From: a bacterium
GTDB lineage: Bacteria > Myxococcota_A > UBA9160 > UBA4427
Assembly: GCA_024742285.1 (NCBI GenBank)
Contig: JANSYR010000011.1
Span: 124,001 to 188,000, forward strand
Length of the DNA: 64,000 bases
Direction of reading: 5' to 3'
The notes under the pieces are model-generated. The model ran no database searches. It saw only the letters and a program-made list of their open reading frames with translations, and had not been told where the DNA came from. How positions within the stretch are numbered: position 1 is the stretch's first letter; each line of letters begins with the position of its first letter. Both the position numbers and the translations under genes were made by a program. Positions 18,907 through 26,001 of this stretch are shown here, one piece after another.

Positions 18907-19358
18907 GCGACCGGGCGACGATGCTTCCGCCGCAGCCCCAGCCGGACTTCGATACCGAAGGATTCTGGAAGGCCACGGCGTCCGGACGGGTCGAGCTGTG
19001 TCGATGCGTGGAATGTGGCCTCTGGCATCATCCGCCGCTCGAGCGATGCCGTGCGTGCGCGGGCAAAACCACTTTCGCGCCGATCGCCGGAACCGGTCGT
19101 CTGCGAAGCTTCATCGTGGTCCAGCACGGCGCGGTGCCCGGATACCTCGACGCCATCCCCTACGTCGTCGGGTTGGTCGAGCTCGACGAGCAGTCGGGGC
19201 TCCGTCTGGCCGGTCGCGTCCTCGACGTGCGGCCCGGCGAGCTGGCGTGCGGTGCCCGCGTCCGGAGTGAGGTGATCTCGCTGCCGCCAGGAGAATTTTC
19301 GGTGGTCGGTTTTCGAATCGAAGGTGTTCCAGACAATCGAGAAGAGGAGGTCGCATGA
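18903..19358 (+). CDS. DUF35 (Zn-ribbon/OB-fold) protein, thiolase partner (second copy)
   Basis: A 151-residue protein with a zinc ribbon (CVEC ... CRAC near residues 35-52) and an OB-fold (GTGRLRSFIVVQHG, IPYVVGLVELDEQ). It is paralogous to the protein at 7630-8067. ATGA overlap with the thiolase gene on one side and with the carboxymuconolactone-decarboxylase-like gene on the other indicates coupled translation. Expected to form a stable complex with the upstream thiolase. Confidence 0.92.
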   Translation: MSDRATMLPPQPQPDFDTEGFWKATASGRVELCRCVECGLWHHPPLERCRACAGKTTFAPIAGTGRLRSFIVVQHGAVPGYLDAIPYVVGLVELDEQSGLRLAGRVLDVRPGELACGARVRSEVISLPPGEFSVVGFRIEGVPDNREEEVA

Positions 19359-19921
19359 GGGGAGGTGTTCGGGCGGAACCGCTTGGGGAGGAGGAGGCAG
19401 CTCAGATCGCCGAACAGCTCGGGTTGAACCCGGCGTTCGCCTCGCTCTCCGTCTTTCGGGTGTTGCTGCGGACGCCCCATCTCGCGAAGTCGGTGGCGGG
19501 GCTCCTCGAGACGCTCCTCCGAGGCGAATACCTGGACGGCAAGCTTCGCGAACTCGTGATTATGCGGATCGGGTGGGTCACGGGCTCGTGCTACGAGTGG
19601 ACGCAGCACTGGCGGGTGGCGCGCATGATGGGAATCTCCGAAGAGACACTGCTCGGCGTCCGGGATTGGCAGAGCCATGCCGGCTATGGAGCCAGAGAGC
19701 GAGCCGTGCTGGCTGCGACCGACGAGACAATCGATACGGGGACCATTTCGCCCGAGACGTGGCAGGCATGTCGCGACTGCCTCGGCAGAGACGAGGTGCT
19801 GATCGAGCTCGTCGCGGCGATCGGTAACTGGCGACTCTTCTCTTCGCTGCTGCGCAGTCTGGAGATTCCTCTCGAGGACGGCGTGGAGGCATGGCCGCCC
19901 GACGGGCGAGAGCCGACGTGA
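19355..19921 (+). CDS. Carboxymuconolactone decarboxylase / AhpD-like protein
   Basis: A 188-residue all-helical protein of the CMD/AhpD superfamily. Recognisable segments are LDGKLRELVIMRIGWVTGSC, YEWTQHWRVARMMGISEE and LLGVRDWQSH. The AhpD-type CxxC pair is absent: the position reads CYEWTQH, with one Cys and a His, more like gamma-carboxymuconolactone decarboxylase relatives of unknown substrate. It overlaps the DUF35 gene by 4 bases and is the last gene of the rightward operon. Confidence 0.87.
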   Translation: MRGGVRAEPLGEEEAAQIAEQLGLNPAFASLSVFRVLLRTPHLAKSVAGLLETLLRGEYLDGKLRELVIMRIGWVTGSCYEWTQHWRVARMMGISEETLLGVRDWQSHAGYGARERAVLAATDETIDTGTISPETWQACRDCLGRDEVLIELVAAIGNWRLFSSLLRSLEIPLEDGVEAWPPDGREPT

Positions 19922-20220
19922 TGCCGGTGCTTTGACACGTTTGGTGTGGGTCGGCCCGGTAGGGCAGCGATTAGCCTGGGTGCGGGCTGCTTGTCAGCTC
20001 AATGCGTATCGAGGCCGGCGACAGCGCCGCCCGAAGTTCCCCGCCAATCCGCAATCGCCGACCGCCCCGCGTTCTTTCAACGTTGGGCCGTCGTCTTGCT
20101 TTCTGACAGAATGAACCACGCCGGCGTCGTGGGGTTCGTGGGGCTCCTTCCTGAGGGGGACGTAGCGGCTTTCGAGGCCAGCAGCGAAGTCCGCGATAAA
20201 GCAGTGGGTCCCGCGTGATT

Positions 20221-20408
20221 TGCCTCTCCTTGCCTCTCAGTGCACATCCTTGCCTAGTAAGACCGGACCAGGAATCAAGAGAAGCTCAACGAATCCAGAT
20301 GGTTGCAAGATCTCCAGAATTACTTGCCAACGTGAGGGTCGCCAGTTCGAATCTGGTCTCGTGCTCCACACACGAAAAACCCGTCGCCCAAAGGGCGGCG
20401 GGTTTTTT
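20221..20408 (+). repeat. Repeat copy A: coding-like block, tRNA-Gly-like 3' half, terminator
   Basis: A 111-base block (20221-20331) is homologous to 23384-23494, with 22 of 37 codons giving the same amino acid and 11 of those changed silently. It runs into a segment spaced like the 3' half of tRNA-Gly(GCC): TTGCCAA (20324-20330), 5+5 bases, then T-arm GCCAG-TTCGAAT-CTGGT, CTCGTGC, T and CCA ending at 20368. The anticodon stem does not pair and no matching 5' acceptor (GCACGAG) is found, so this is not a functional tRNA. A terminator hairpin follows. Confidence 0.7.
20380..20408 (+). terminator. Rho-independent terminator after repeat copy A
   Basis: Stem CCCGTCGCCC / GGGCGGCGGG with loop AAA and a T6 tract. 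The A-run before the stem could make it bidirectional. Confidence 0.85.
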
Positions 20409-20460
20409 GTGTCTGGGGCACGGCCCAGGTCCTTGGATTGGACCCTCGGGTTTAAGAGCA

Positions 20461-20613
20461 TTGCCAACTTGAGGGGGAGCTGCGAGCGAATAGCGAGCAG
20501 CGAGTGGAGCGTCCTGCGCGGCGAACGCCGCGCGGGGCGCGACCGGACGCCAGTTCGAATCTGGTCTCGTGCTCCACCTACGAAAGAAGCCGTCCCACAA
20601 AGTGGGGCGGCTT
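20461..20613 (+). repeat. Repeat copy B: tRNA-Gly-like tail interrupted by structured insert, terminator
   Basis: TTGCCAA (20461-20467), 5 bases and GGGGG are followed by a 71-base insert (20478-20548), then the same 28-base tail as copy A (20549-20576, T-arm loop TTCGAAT, ending CCA). The insert holds two hairpins: GCTGC/GCAGC at 20479-20501 and GCGCGGCG-aa-CGCCGCGC at 20516-20533. A third hairpin (20587-20613) follows the CCA. Sequence before 20461 is only weakly similar to copies A and C. Confidence 0.65.
20587..20613 (+). terminator. Terminator-like hairpin after repeat copy B
   Basis: Stem AAGCCGTCCCAC / GTGGGGCGGCTT (one G-T pair) with loop AAA, followed by TCTTCG. A weaker T-tract than after copy A. 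Confidence 0.7.
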
Positions 20614-20823
20614 TCTTCGTACAGGGGCTTGGACTCGGTCGAAGTTCGCCAATACCTCGTCCTCGCCGCCGGCGGTGGGAAGCTCGGGCGGCCGTCCGGG
20701 TCGAAGCCCGTGGCCTCCGCGCTGCCCAGGGACTAGCGGCCCGAGAAAATCGCGCTGCGTGAACCGCTTCACGGAGCGGCCGCGGCTCCCGTCCGAATCT
20801 GTCCTCGAGACCGGGAGGACGGC

Positions 20824-23217
20824 ATGAAGACGAGACGCGTTTCACAAGAAGTTCGGGAGCGGGTGCTCGAGCGCATCCGCGGCGCCCTCGCGACCGCGGT
20901 CGCGATCGGCGTCTGTCTCGCCGCGTCGAGTGCCTTCGGCGCGACCTTCTCGGTCAACTCGACCGCCGACACCGGCGACGCCACGCCCGGGGACGGTGCC
21001 TGCTTCACCGGGCTCTTCATCCAGATCGCTCCCGGCGTCTTCGCCGGCCAGTGCACCCTGCGGGCCGCGATCGAAGAGGGAAACGCGCTCGCCGGCGCCG
21101 ACGTCGTCGAGTTCGCGGCCACGCTGCCCACGGTCGCGGGCGTCGTCGAGATCTTCCCGACCAGTCTCCTGCCGACGATCAGCGATCCGCTCACAATCGA
21201 TGGCTATACGGCGCCCGGCTACGCCCTGCTCGACCCGAATGCCAAGCCGATCATCAACATCGGCGGCGGACAGGCTGGCGGTGGGGCGGGCCTCGTCGTC
21301 ACCTCCGGCGCGACGGGCAGCGTGATCCGCGGCCTCGCGATCCACGGATTCGACCTCTCCGGCATCATCGTGACGACCGGGACGCGCGTCGACGCGGACG
21401 TCGCGATCGAAGGCTGCCACATCGGCATCTCCCGGGGCGTCTTCTACCCCGGCAACGGGGCCTACGGCATCGAGGTGCGTGCCTCCCGTTCCGTGCGGAT
21501 CGGCAAGTCGTGCGGGGCCGGGGCCTGCACGGGCCGTCGCAACGTGATCGCGAGCAGCGGGTCGCACGGGATCCGCCTGGCGAACAGCCTCTTCGTCGAC
21601 GTGAACGGCAACCTAATCGGGACGGATACGTTCGGTTCCTCGACCTTCGTCCCCTTCGGCGGCAGCACGCCGAACGGCGGTTACGGCGTCGCGCTCGTCG
21701 ACGGGTCGACCCGGAACCAGATCGGCTCTGCGCTGGAAGGCGGGGGCAACCTGATCTCGGGCAATGGCCTCGGCGGCGTGCTCATCGAGCCCGCGGTGGC
21801 GAACACCGTGATCGGGAACACGATCGGGACCAACCTCGCAGGGACTTCGGCGCTGGGGAACCAGGGAAGCGGCATCGAGATCGTCGATGGCTTCGGGCAT
21901 CTGGTGCGAAACAACCTGATCTCGGCCAACGATGGCGCCGGGATCGACTCCGAAGGGGCGAACCGGATCGACTTGAACATCGTCGGCCTGAACAGGGACC
22001 TCGATGACACGCTCGGGAACGGTTCGCACGGGATTCAGGTCGACGGGGTCGATGCGACCATCGAGGGCAACATCGTCGGCGGCAACGCCGTGAACGGGAT
22101 CCTCGCCTTTGGTGCCGATCACACGATTCTCCGGAACACGGTCGGCACCAACGCCCAGGGCGACGATCTCGGGAACGACTGGAACGGGATCATCGTGAGT
22201 GGCGCGCAGGGCGTGGTGGTCGGGGAACCCGGCCTCGGCAACATCGTCGGCCATCAGCGCATCGGCATCGGTTTCTCGTTCTCGTCCGCGCAAAACTTCG
22301 TACTGGGGAACTGCGTGGGTACGCTGCCCAGTGGGACGCCCATTCCGAACTCGATCGCGGGGGTCTACGTCTCCAACTCCGACGACGTCGAGATCGGGAC
22401 GATCGACGGCCTGGACAACGGCGGGGGTAACGTGATCGGTCACAACGCGGCGCCGGGCATCCAGCTCGTCTCCGGCGGTTCGGCGAACACGGGCAGTCGG
22501 GTTCGGGGCAACTGGATCGGCGTGCTGCCCGACGGGACGCCAGCGCCCAACGCCGACGGCGGTGTCCAGGTCCAGGGGAGTGGCAACACGATCGGCGCGG
22601 CGCTCGGCGCGCTGGACGAGATGGTCGCGGCCGCGGCCAACGTGTTCGCGCACAACGAAGACTCGGCGATCCGCGTCTTTGAATCCGCGCAGGGCACGAC
22701 CGTGCGGGGGAACGTGTTCTTCGAGAGCTTCGACTATCTGCCCGTCGATCTCGGCGACGACGGGGAGACGGACAACGACCTCGGCGATACCGACGTCGGC
22801 GCGAACCAGCTCCAGAATCTGCCGCTGATGGATCCGGTGTTCACGGAGTTCAATCCGATCACCGGCGACCTCGAGGTCCGCTATCTCGTCGACGCCGACC
22901 CGCTCGAGGCGAGCTACCCGCTCAAGGTCGATTTCTACCTGCGCACGACGCCGGACGGGCGGGCGGACGTCTACGTCGGGTCCGACCTCTACCCGGCGAC
23001 CGCTGCGAACACCTATCGACTCATCGGCGTCGTGCCCCAGATCGAGGGCGACCTCGACGGCATGCTCGTGGCGACCGCGACGGATGCGGACGGCAATACG
23101 AGCGAGCTCACCCGTCAGTCCGTTCCCGTCCCCGAGCCGGGCGCGGCCGGTATGCTCGTCGCCGGGTGCCTCGCACTCACGGGGATCACTCGCGCGCGTG
23201 ACTGCCGACGAGTGTGA
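20824..23217 (+). CDS. PEP-CTERM-anchored secreted parallel beta-helix protein
   Basis: A 797-residue exported protein. A signal peptide spans about residues 1-40 (positively charged, then ATAVAIGVCLAASSAFGA). Next comes the CTLRAAIEEGNAL motif common at the start of bacterial beta-helix surface proteins. Long repetitive stretches rich in G-N-x-I-G-T-N (NVIGTD, NLISGNGLGG, IGNTIGTNLAG) are typical of right-handed parallel beta-helices with pectate-lyase-like folds. The C-terminus has the exosortase signal: VPEPGAAG, a hydrophobic stretch and a basic tail (RARDCRR). Good ribosome-binding site GGGAGG. Bracketed by repeat copies B and C. Substrate or adhesion role unknown. Confidence 0.92.
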   Translation: MKTRRVSQEVRERVLERIRGALATAVAIGVCLAASSAFGATFSVNSTADTGDATPGDGACFTGLFIQIAPGVFAGQCTLRAAIEEGNALAGADVVEFAATLPTVAGVVEIFPTSLLPTISDPLTIDGYTAPGYALLDPNAKPIINIGGGQAGGGAGLVVTSGATGSVIRGLAIHGFDLSGIIVTTGTRVDADVAIEGCHIGISRGVFYPGNGAYGIEVRASRSVRIGKSCGAGACTGRRNVIASSGSHGIRLANSLFVDVNGNLIGTDTFGSSTFVPFGGSTPNGGYGVALVDGSTRNQIGSALEGGGNLISGNGLGGVLIEPAVANTVIGNTIGTNLAGTSALGNQGSGIEIVDGFGHLVRNNLISANDGAGIDSEGANRIDLNIVGLNRDLDDTLGNGSHGIQVDGVDATIEGNIVGGNAVNGILAFGADHTILRNTVGTNAQGDDLGNDWNGIIVSGAQGVVVGEPGLGNIVGHQRIGIGFSFSSAQNFVLGNCVGTLPSGTPIPNSIAGVYVSNSDDVEIGTIDGLDNGGGNVIGHNAAPGIQLVSGGSANTGSRVRGNWIGVLPDGTPAPNADGGVQVQGSGNTIGAALGALDEMVAAAANVFAHNEDSAIRVFESAQGTTVRGNVFFESFDYLPVDLGDDGETDNDLGDTDVGANQLQNLPLMDPVFTEFNPITGDLEVRYLVDADPLEASYPLKVDFYLRTTPDGRADVYVGSDLYPATAANTYRLIGVVPQIEGDLDGMLVATATDADGNTSELTRQSVPVPEPGAAGMLVAGCLALTGITRARDCRRV

Positions 23218-23383
23218 GGTCCGGCATGATGGAACCGCGAACGACGGCTTCTTCGACCTCTCGACGTCTCGCGATCGCCCCCGGCAGGGGCTGACGTGCC
23301 CCGGCGGGGCATGCTTGTCGGCTCGTGACAGATCGGCGGTGCCGAGAACCGGGCTTGTTCTTCGCGCGCTCCGCGATTCGTCC

Positions 23384-23646
23384 TGCCTTTCCTTGCCTCT
23401 CAGTGCCGGTCACTGTCTGGTTCGAGCGGACCAAGAGCCGAAGCAACCTCAATCATTCCGGATGATTGCGGGATTCCCGGCCTGGCTCGCCAACTCGGCG
23501 GGGGAGGAGGCGAAGCCTCCGAGTGCGAGCGATCAGCGAGTGGAGCGGCCTTCAGGCCGCGACCGGACGCCAGTTCGAATCTGGTCTCGTGCTCCGTATG
23601 AGCCCTCGGATTCTCTCGTGTATACGAGAAGTCCGGGGGGGCTCAT
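23384..23646 (+). repeat. Repeat copy C: coding-like block, interrupted tRNA-Gly-like tail, long hairpin
   Basis: The 111-base block 23384-23494 matches copy A in frame without gaps. TCGCCAA (23487-23493) is followed by a structured insert and the 28-base tail at 23569-23596, identical to copies A and B except that it ends CCG instead of CCA. The insert has two hairpins: GGAGGC-gaa-GCCTCC (23506-23520) and GCGGCCT-tc-AGGCCGC (23545-23560). They sit where copy B has hairpins of different sequence. A long imperfect hairpin follows the tail. Confidence 0.68.
23598..23646 (+). terminator. Long hairpin after repeat copy C
   Basis: ATGAGCCC at the left pairs with GGGCTCAT at the right, and TCTCGT pairs with ACGAGA around the loop GTAT. 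There is no clear T-tract, so termination is uncertain. Confidence 0.55.
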
Positions 23647-23698
23647 GTTAGGCCACGGTGACGGATAGCTGACCTGAGTCGGAGCTCCTGAATTTCGC

Positions 23699-23747
23699 GA
23701 CGGCCGCCGTACCTCAGTGGACAGATCGGGTCGAATCCCAGCCGTCA
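23699..23747 (+). other. tRNA-like fragment lacking the anticodon arm
   Basis: GACGGC at 23699-23704 pairs with GCCGTC at 23741-23746. Between them are a D-arm-like TACCTCAGTGGACAGA and a T-arm-like GGGTCGAATCCCA, but no anticodon arm and no CCA. It reads as a tRNA with its middle deleted. It also overlaps the end of the dehydrogenase remnant on the other strand, so partial coincidence is possible. Confidence 0.35.
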
Positions 23748-23908
23748 TCCGTGGCCGGAAACGTGTGATCCTCACGTCGGTAGTAGGCACTGGCGAGCGG
23801 CGTCCACTGACACAGGCCCGCCGCGCCGTGGATCTGGATCGCCCGGCCGATGATCGCGGCGACGGGCTCGCTGGTGATCTGCGCGATTTTCGCATCGCCA
23901 CGTTGTAG
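23714..23908 (-). pseudogene. Acyl-CoA dehydrogenase C-terminal remnant
   Basis: Read on the minus strand, this frame gives AKIAQITSEPVAAIIGRAI followed by QIHGAAGLCQWTPLASAYY, the C-terminal helices of an acyl-CoA dehydrogenase (compare the common family string IQVHGGAGVSQDTPLA). It then runs into unrelated residues and a stop at 23714. Upstream the match may continue in another frame (SSESALLLATFAGE, to about 23990), implying a frameshift. No start or N-terminal domain exists here, so it is a decayed fragment. Confidence 0.6.
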
Positions 23909-24201
23909 CCAGGGTGAGAACGTCCTCGTTGGGACTCTCCCGCGAACGTTGCCAGGAGGAGCGCCGATTCTGAGCTCGTCGGATCGACACGCAGGTCGTT
24001 CTCGAGATTGAATGGCGGGTGCCGACGCGCTGCGCTATCACTCTATTTTTCGGGTATCTCCCCGCCGCCTGCCAGGCCACAGAGGCAGCGGCCAAGATGC
24101 GGCTACAGCAGCCCCTCACTTCTCGAGCTGAGGCGCGCCGCAAACCACCTCTTCCCCGCCTGTTGTTTGGGTAAGAACGAAGTGCCGAGGCCACGCGGAG
24201 C

Positions 24202-25425
24202 GTGTCGCCCTCGCACGTTGGAGTCTCCTTCTTGCCCAGCGCCCTTGCGCGACCTCTGCCGAACGCCAGCTTCGGCACCTTTCAGCTCTCTGCGTCGATC
24301 TCGAACGCCCTCGAGGATTCGGGGTACCGAACGCCGCGTCCCATCCAATCCGAGACCCTTCCTGCCTCCCTGGCCCGTCGAGATGTGTTTGGCCTTGCCC
24401 CGACCGGGACAGGGAAGACGGCGGCCTTCGCCGTACCTGTTCTCGAGCACCTTGCGGGCGAGGAGAACGGCGGCACACGTGCGCTCGTCCTCGCGCCGAC
24501 CAGGGAACTCGCGACGCAGATCGAACAGGAGATCGTCGTCCTTGCTCGCTACACCCACGTATCCACGACCACGGTCTTCGGTGGGTTGTCCGTTCGCGCG
24601 CAATCTCGGCGCCTCGAGCAGCATCCCGATATCGTCGTCGGCTGTCCGGGACGGGTCCTCCGCTTGCTCGAGCAAGGGACGATGGATCCGAGCCGCATTG
24701 AAATGCTCGTGATCGACGAAGCGGATTGCTTGCTCGACATGGGGTTCAGGCGGCAGCTGATGCGAATCCTCGCGAAGCTGCCGAAAGGAAGACAAATCCT
24801 CCTGTTCTCGGCGACGATGTCGCGGGAGATTCGAAGCCTCGCCAACGAGATCCTGTCGAGTCCTCACGTAGTCGACCTGGCGTGTGCACCCTTGAGCGGG
24901 AAGACCGAGCACATCCTGTACTCCGTTCCTGAAGAGGGGAAGAGCGACCTGCTCAACCGCGTGCTGTCGCGACGTGACTGTGCGACTGCGATCGTCTTCA
25001 TGCGAACCAAGCATCGCGCTCGAGAAGCAGCCCAGCAGATCAGGGGACAAGGGCTCCGCGCCATCGCGCTTCAAGGTGACATGTCTCAGTCGCAGCGAGA
25101 ACAAGCGATGACGGGCTTTCGCGAGGGACGCTTCGACATTCTGGTGGCGACGGACATCGCGGCCCGCGGTCTCGACGTCCCCGGCGTAGACGACGTGGTG
25201 AACTTCGACGTCCCGAAGACGCCCGCGTCCCACATCCACCGAGTCGGAAACGCCGGGCGCTCCGGGGGCGCTGGCAGGGCGTGCACGTTCGTGACGCCGA
25301 ACGACCGGCAATGGCTGCGGGACACCGAGCAGGCACTCGGGCAGGGAACTGCCAGCCGAATCTCTCCGCGCCCGTCTCTGGTTCCCGCCTTCGGGTGGCC
25401 GGCGCCTGCGAGCGCCGAGAGCTGA
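24202..25425 (+). CDS. DEAD-box ATP-dependent RNA helicase
   Basis: A 407-residue minimal DEAD-box helicase starting with GTG. The motifs in order are Q-motif region FGTFQLSASISNALEDSGY, Walker A APTGTGKTAAF, PTRELA, CPGR, VIDEADCLLDMGF, FSATM, and in the second domain VATDIAARGLDVPGVDDVVN and HRVGNAGRSG. Motif VI normally reads HRxGRxGR; here the first of those two arginines (an arginine-finger position) is Asn. There is almost no C-terminal extension. An RRM protein gene follows about 220 bases later, as in cold-response helicase/RNA-binding pairs. Confidence 0.93.
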   Translation: MSPSHVGVSFLPSALARPLPNASFGTFQLSASISNALEDSGYRTPRPIQSETLPASLARRDVFGLAPTGTGKTAAFAVPVLEHLAGEENGGTRALVLAPTRELATQIEQEIVVLARYTHVSTTTVFGGLSVRAQSRRLEQHPDIVVGCPGRVLRLLEQGTMDPSRIEMLVIDEADCLLDMGFRRQLMRILAKLPKGRQILLFSATMSREIRSLANEILSSPHVVDLACAPLSGKTEHILYSVPEEGKSDLLNRVLSRRDCATAIVFMRTKHRAREAAQQIRGQGLRAIALQGDMSQSQREQAMTGFREGRFDILVATDIAARGLDVPGVDDVVNFDVPKTPASHIHRVGNAGRSGGAGRACTFVTPNDRQWLRDTEQALGQGTASRISPRPSLVPAFGWPAPASAES

Positions 25426-25641
25426 CCGAGGCCGACGCTTCTCGACCCGCCGCTTTGCGCGGGTTCGCAACTTGAAATTCACGATCACGCTGGCTGGCGG
25501 CGCGGAGTGACCTCGACGCCGCGGGCGACGCGCGAAGACGCGCGAGAGATCGAAGATCGACTCGGTCGCCTCAATCCGGAAGATCCGATGAGAGCATCGA
25601 GCGAGAGTCGCGACGGAAGACTGTCGCAGTTAGGACAACAA

Positions 25642-25917
25642 TTGAGCAACAAGATCTATGTAGGCAATCTCCCCTTCTCCTCGACCGAAGACGAGCTGCG
25701 CAGCGTCTTTGCCTCGCACGGCGACGTCGAGTCCGTGAACGTGATCACGGATCGCGACACAGGTCGGCCGCGAGGCTTCGCATTCGTGGAGATGGTCGAC
25801 GCCGACGCTGCCAGCAAAGCCATCCGGGCGCTCGACGGCTCGGAGCTGGGTGGCCGCAATCTGCGTGTGAACGAGGCGGAGGACAAGCGCGGCGGAGGCG
25901 GCTTCCGCGGCAGGTAG
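25642..25917 (+). CDS. RRM-domain RNA-binding protein
   Basis: A 91-residue RNA-recognition-motif protein. RNP-2 is IYVGNL and RNP-1 is RGFAFVEM; a short Gly/Arg tail (GGGGFRGR) ends it. I choose the TTG start because the product then begins like the family (SNKIYVGNLPFSSTEDEL) with AGGA six bases upstream. The frame is open back to a GTG at 25507, so a longer form is possible. Such proteins resemble cyanobacterial cold-induced Rbp proteins and are often near DEAD-box helicases. It probably acts as an RNA chaperone (inference). Confidence 0.9.
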   Translation: MSNKIYVGNLPFSSTEDELRSVFASHGDVESVNVITDRDTGRPRGFAFVEMVDADAASKAIRALDGSELGGRNLRVNEAEDKRGGGGFRGR

Positions 25918-25932
25918 TCCTATGGCGCGGTT

Positions 25933-25976
25933 CCGCCTGACAGGGAAGGGCGCGCTCGGCGCCCTCCCGTCAGGCG
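25933..25976 (+). terminator. Strong hairpin after RRM gene
   Basis: CCGCCTGACAGGGAAGGGCGC pairs, with two bulges, with GCGCCCTCCCGTCAGGCGG around the loop GCTCG. There is no T-tract. It lies 16 bases after the RRM stop and is probably the transcript end or a stabilising 3' hairpin. Confidence 0.65.
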
Positions 25977-26001
25977 GAGCCTGCCCGACCACGGAGTGGA
26001 C

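Larger units (their letters stand above)
19922..20823. other. Gene-poor region with two tRNA-tail repeats
   Basis: No convincing intact gene. The first 300 bases hold nothing I recognise. From 20221 come two copies of a repeat ending in a tRNA-Gly-like 3' end and a hairpin; they are listed separately. Small open frames across 20215-20762 translate into the tell-tale products of tRNA 3' ends (for example RPDSNWRP on the minus strand) and should not be annotated as proteins. Confidence 0.6.
23218..24201. other. Gene-poor region with repeat copy C, tRNA-like fragment and gene remnant
   Basis: No intact gene. It holds repeat copy C, a tRNA-like fragment and an acyl-CoA dehydrogenase remnant, each listed separately. 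Bases 23220-23383 and 23990-24201 show nothing recognisable apart from a short stretch near 23309 (GCTTGTCGGCTC) resembling one at 19988 upstream of copy A. Confidence 0.55.

Noticed and set aside
20324-20368. Functional tRNA-Gly gene
   Set aside because: Only the 3' half fits. The anticodon stem does not pair and no complementary 5' acceptor strand is present.
20237-20845. Minus-strand frame with RPDSNWRP and DQIRTGVRSRP segments
   Set aside because: These strings are characteristic false proteins read antisense through tRNA 3' ends; they correspond to the tail repeats.
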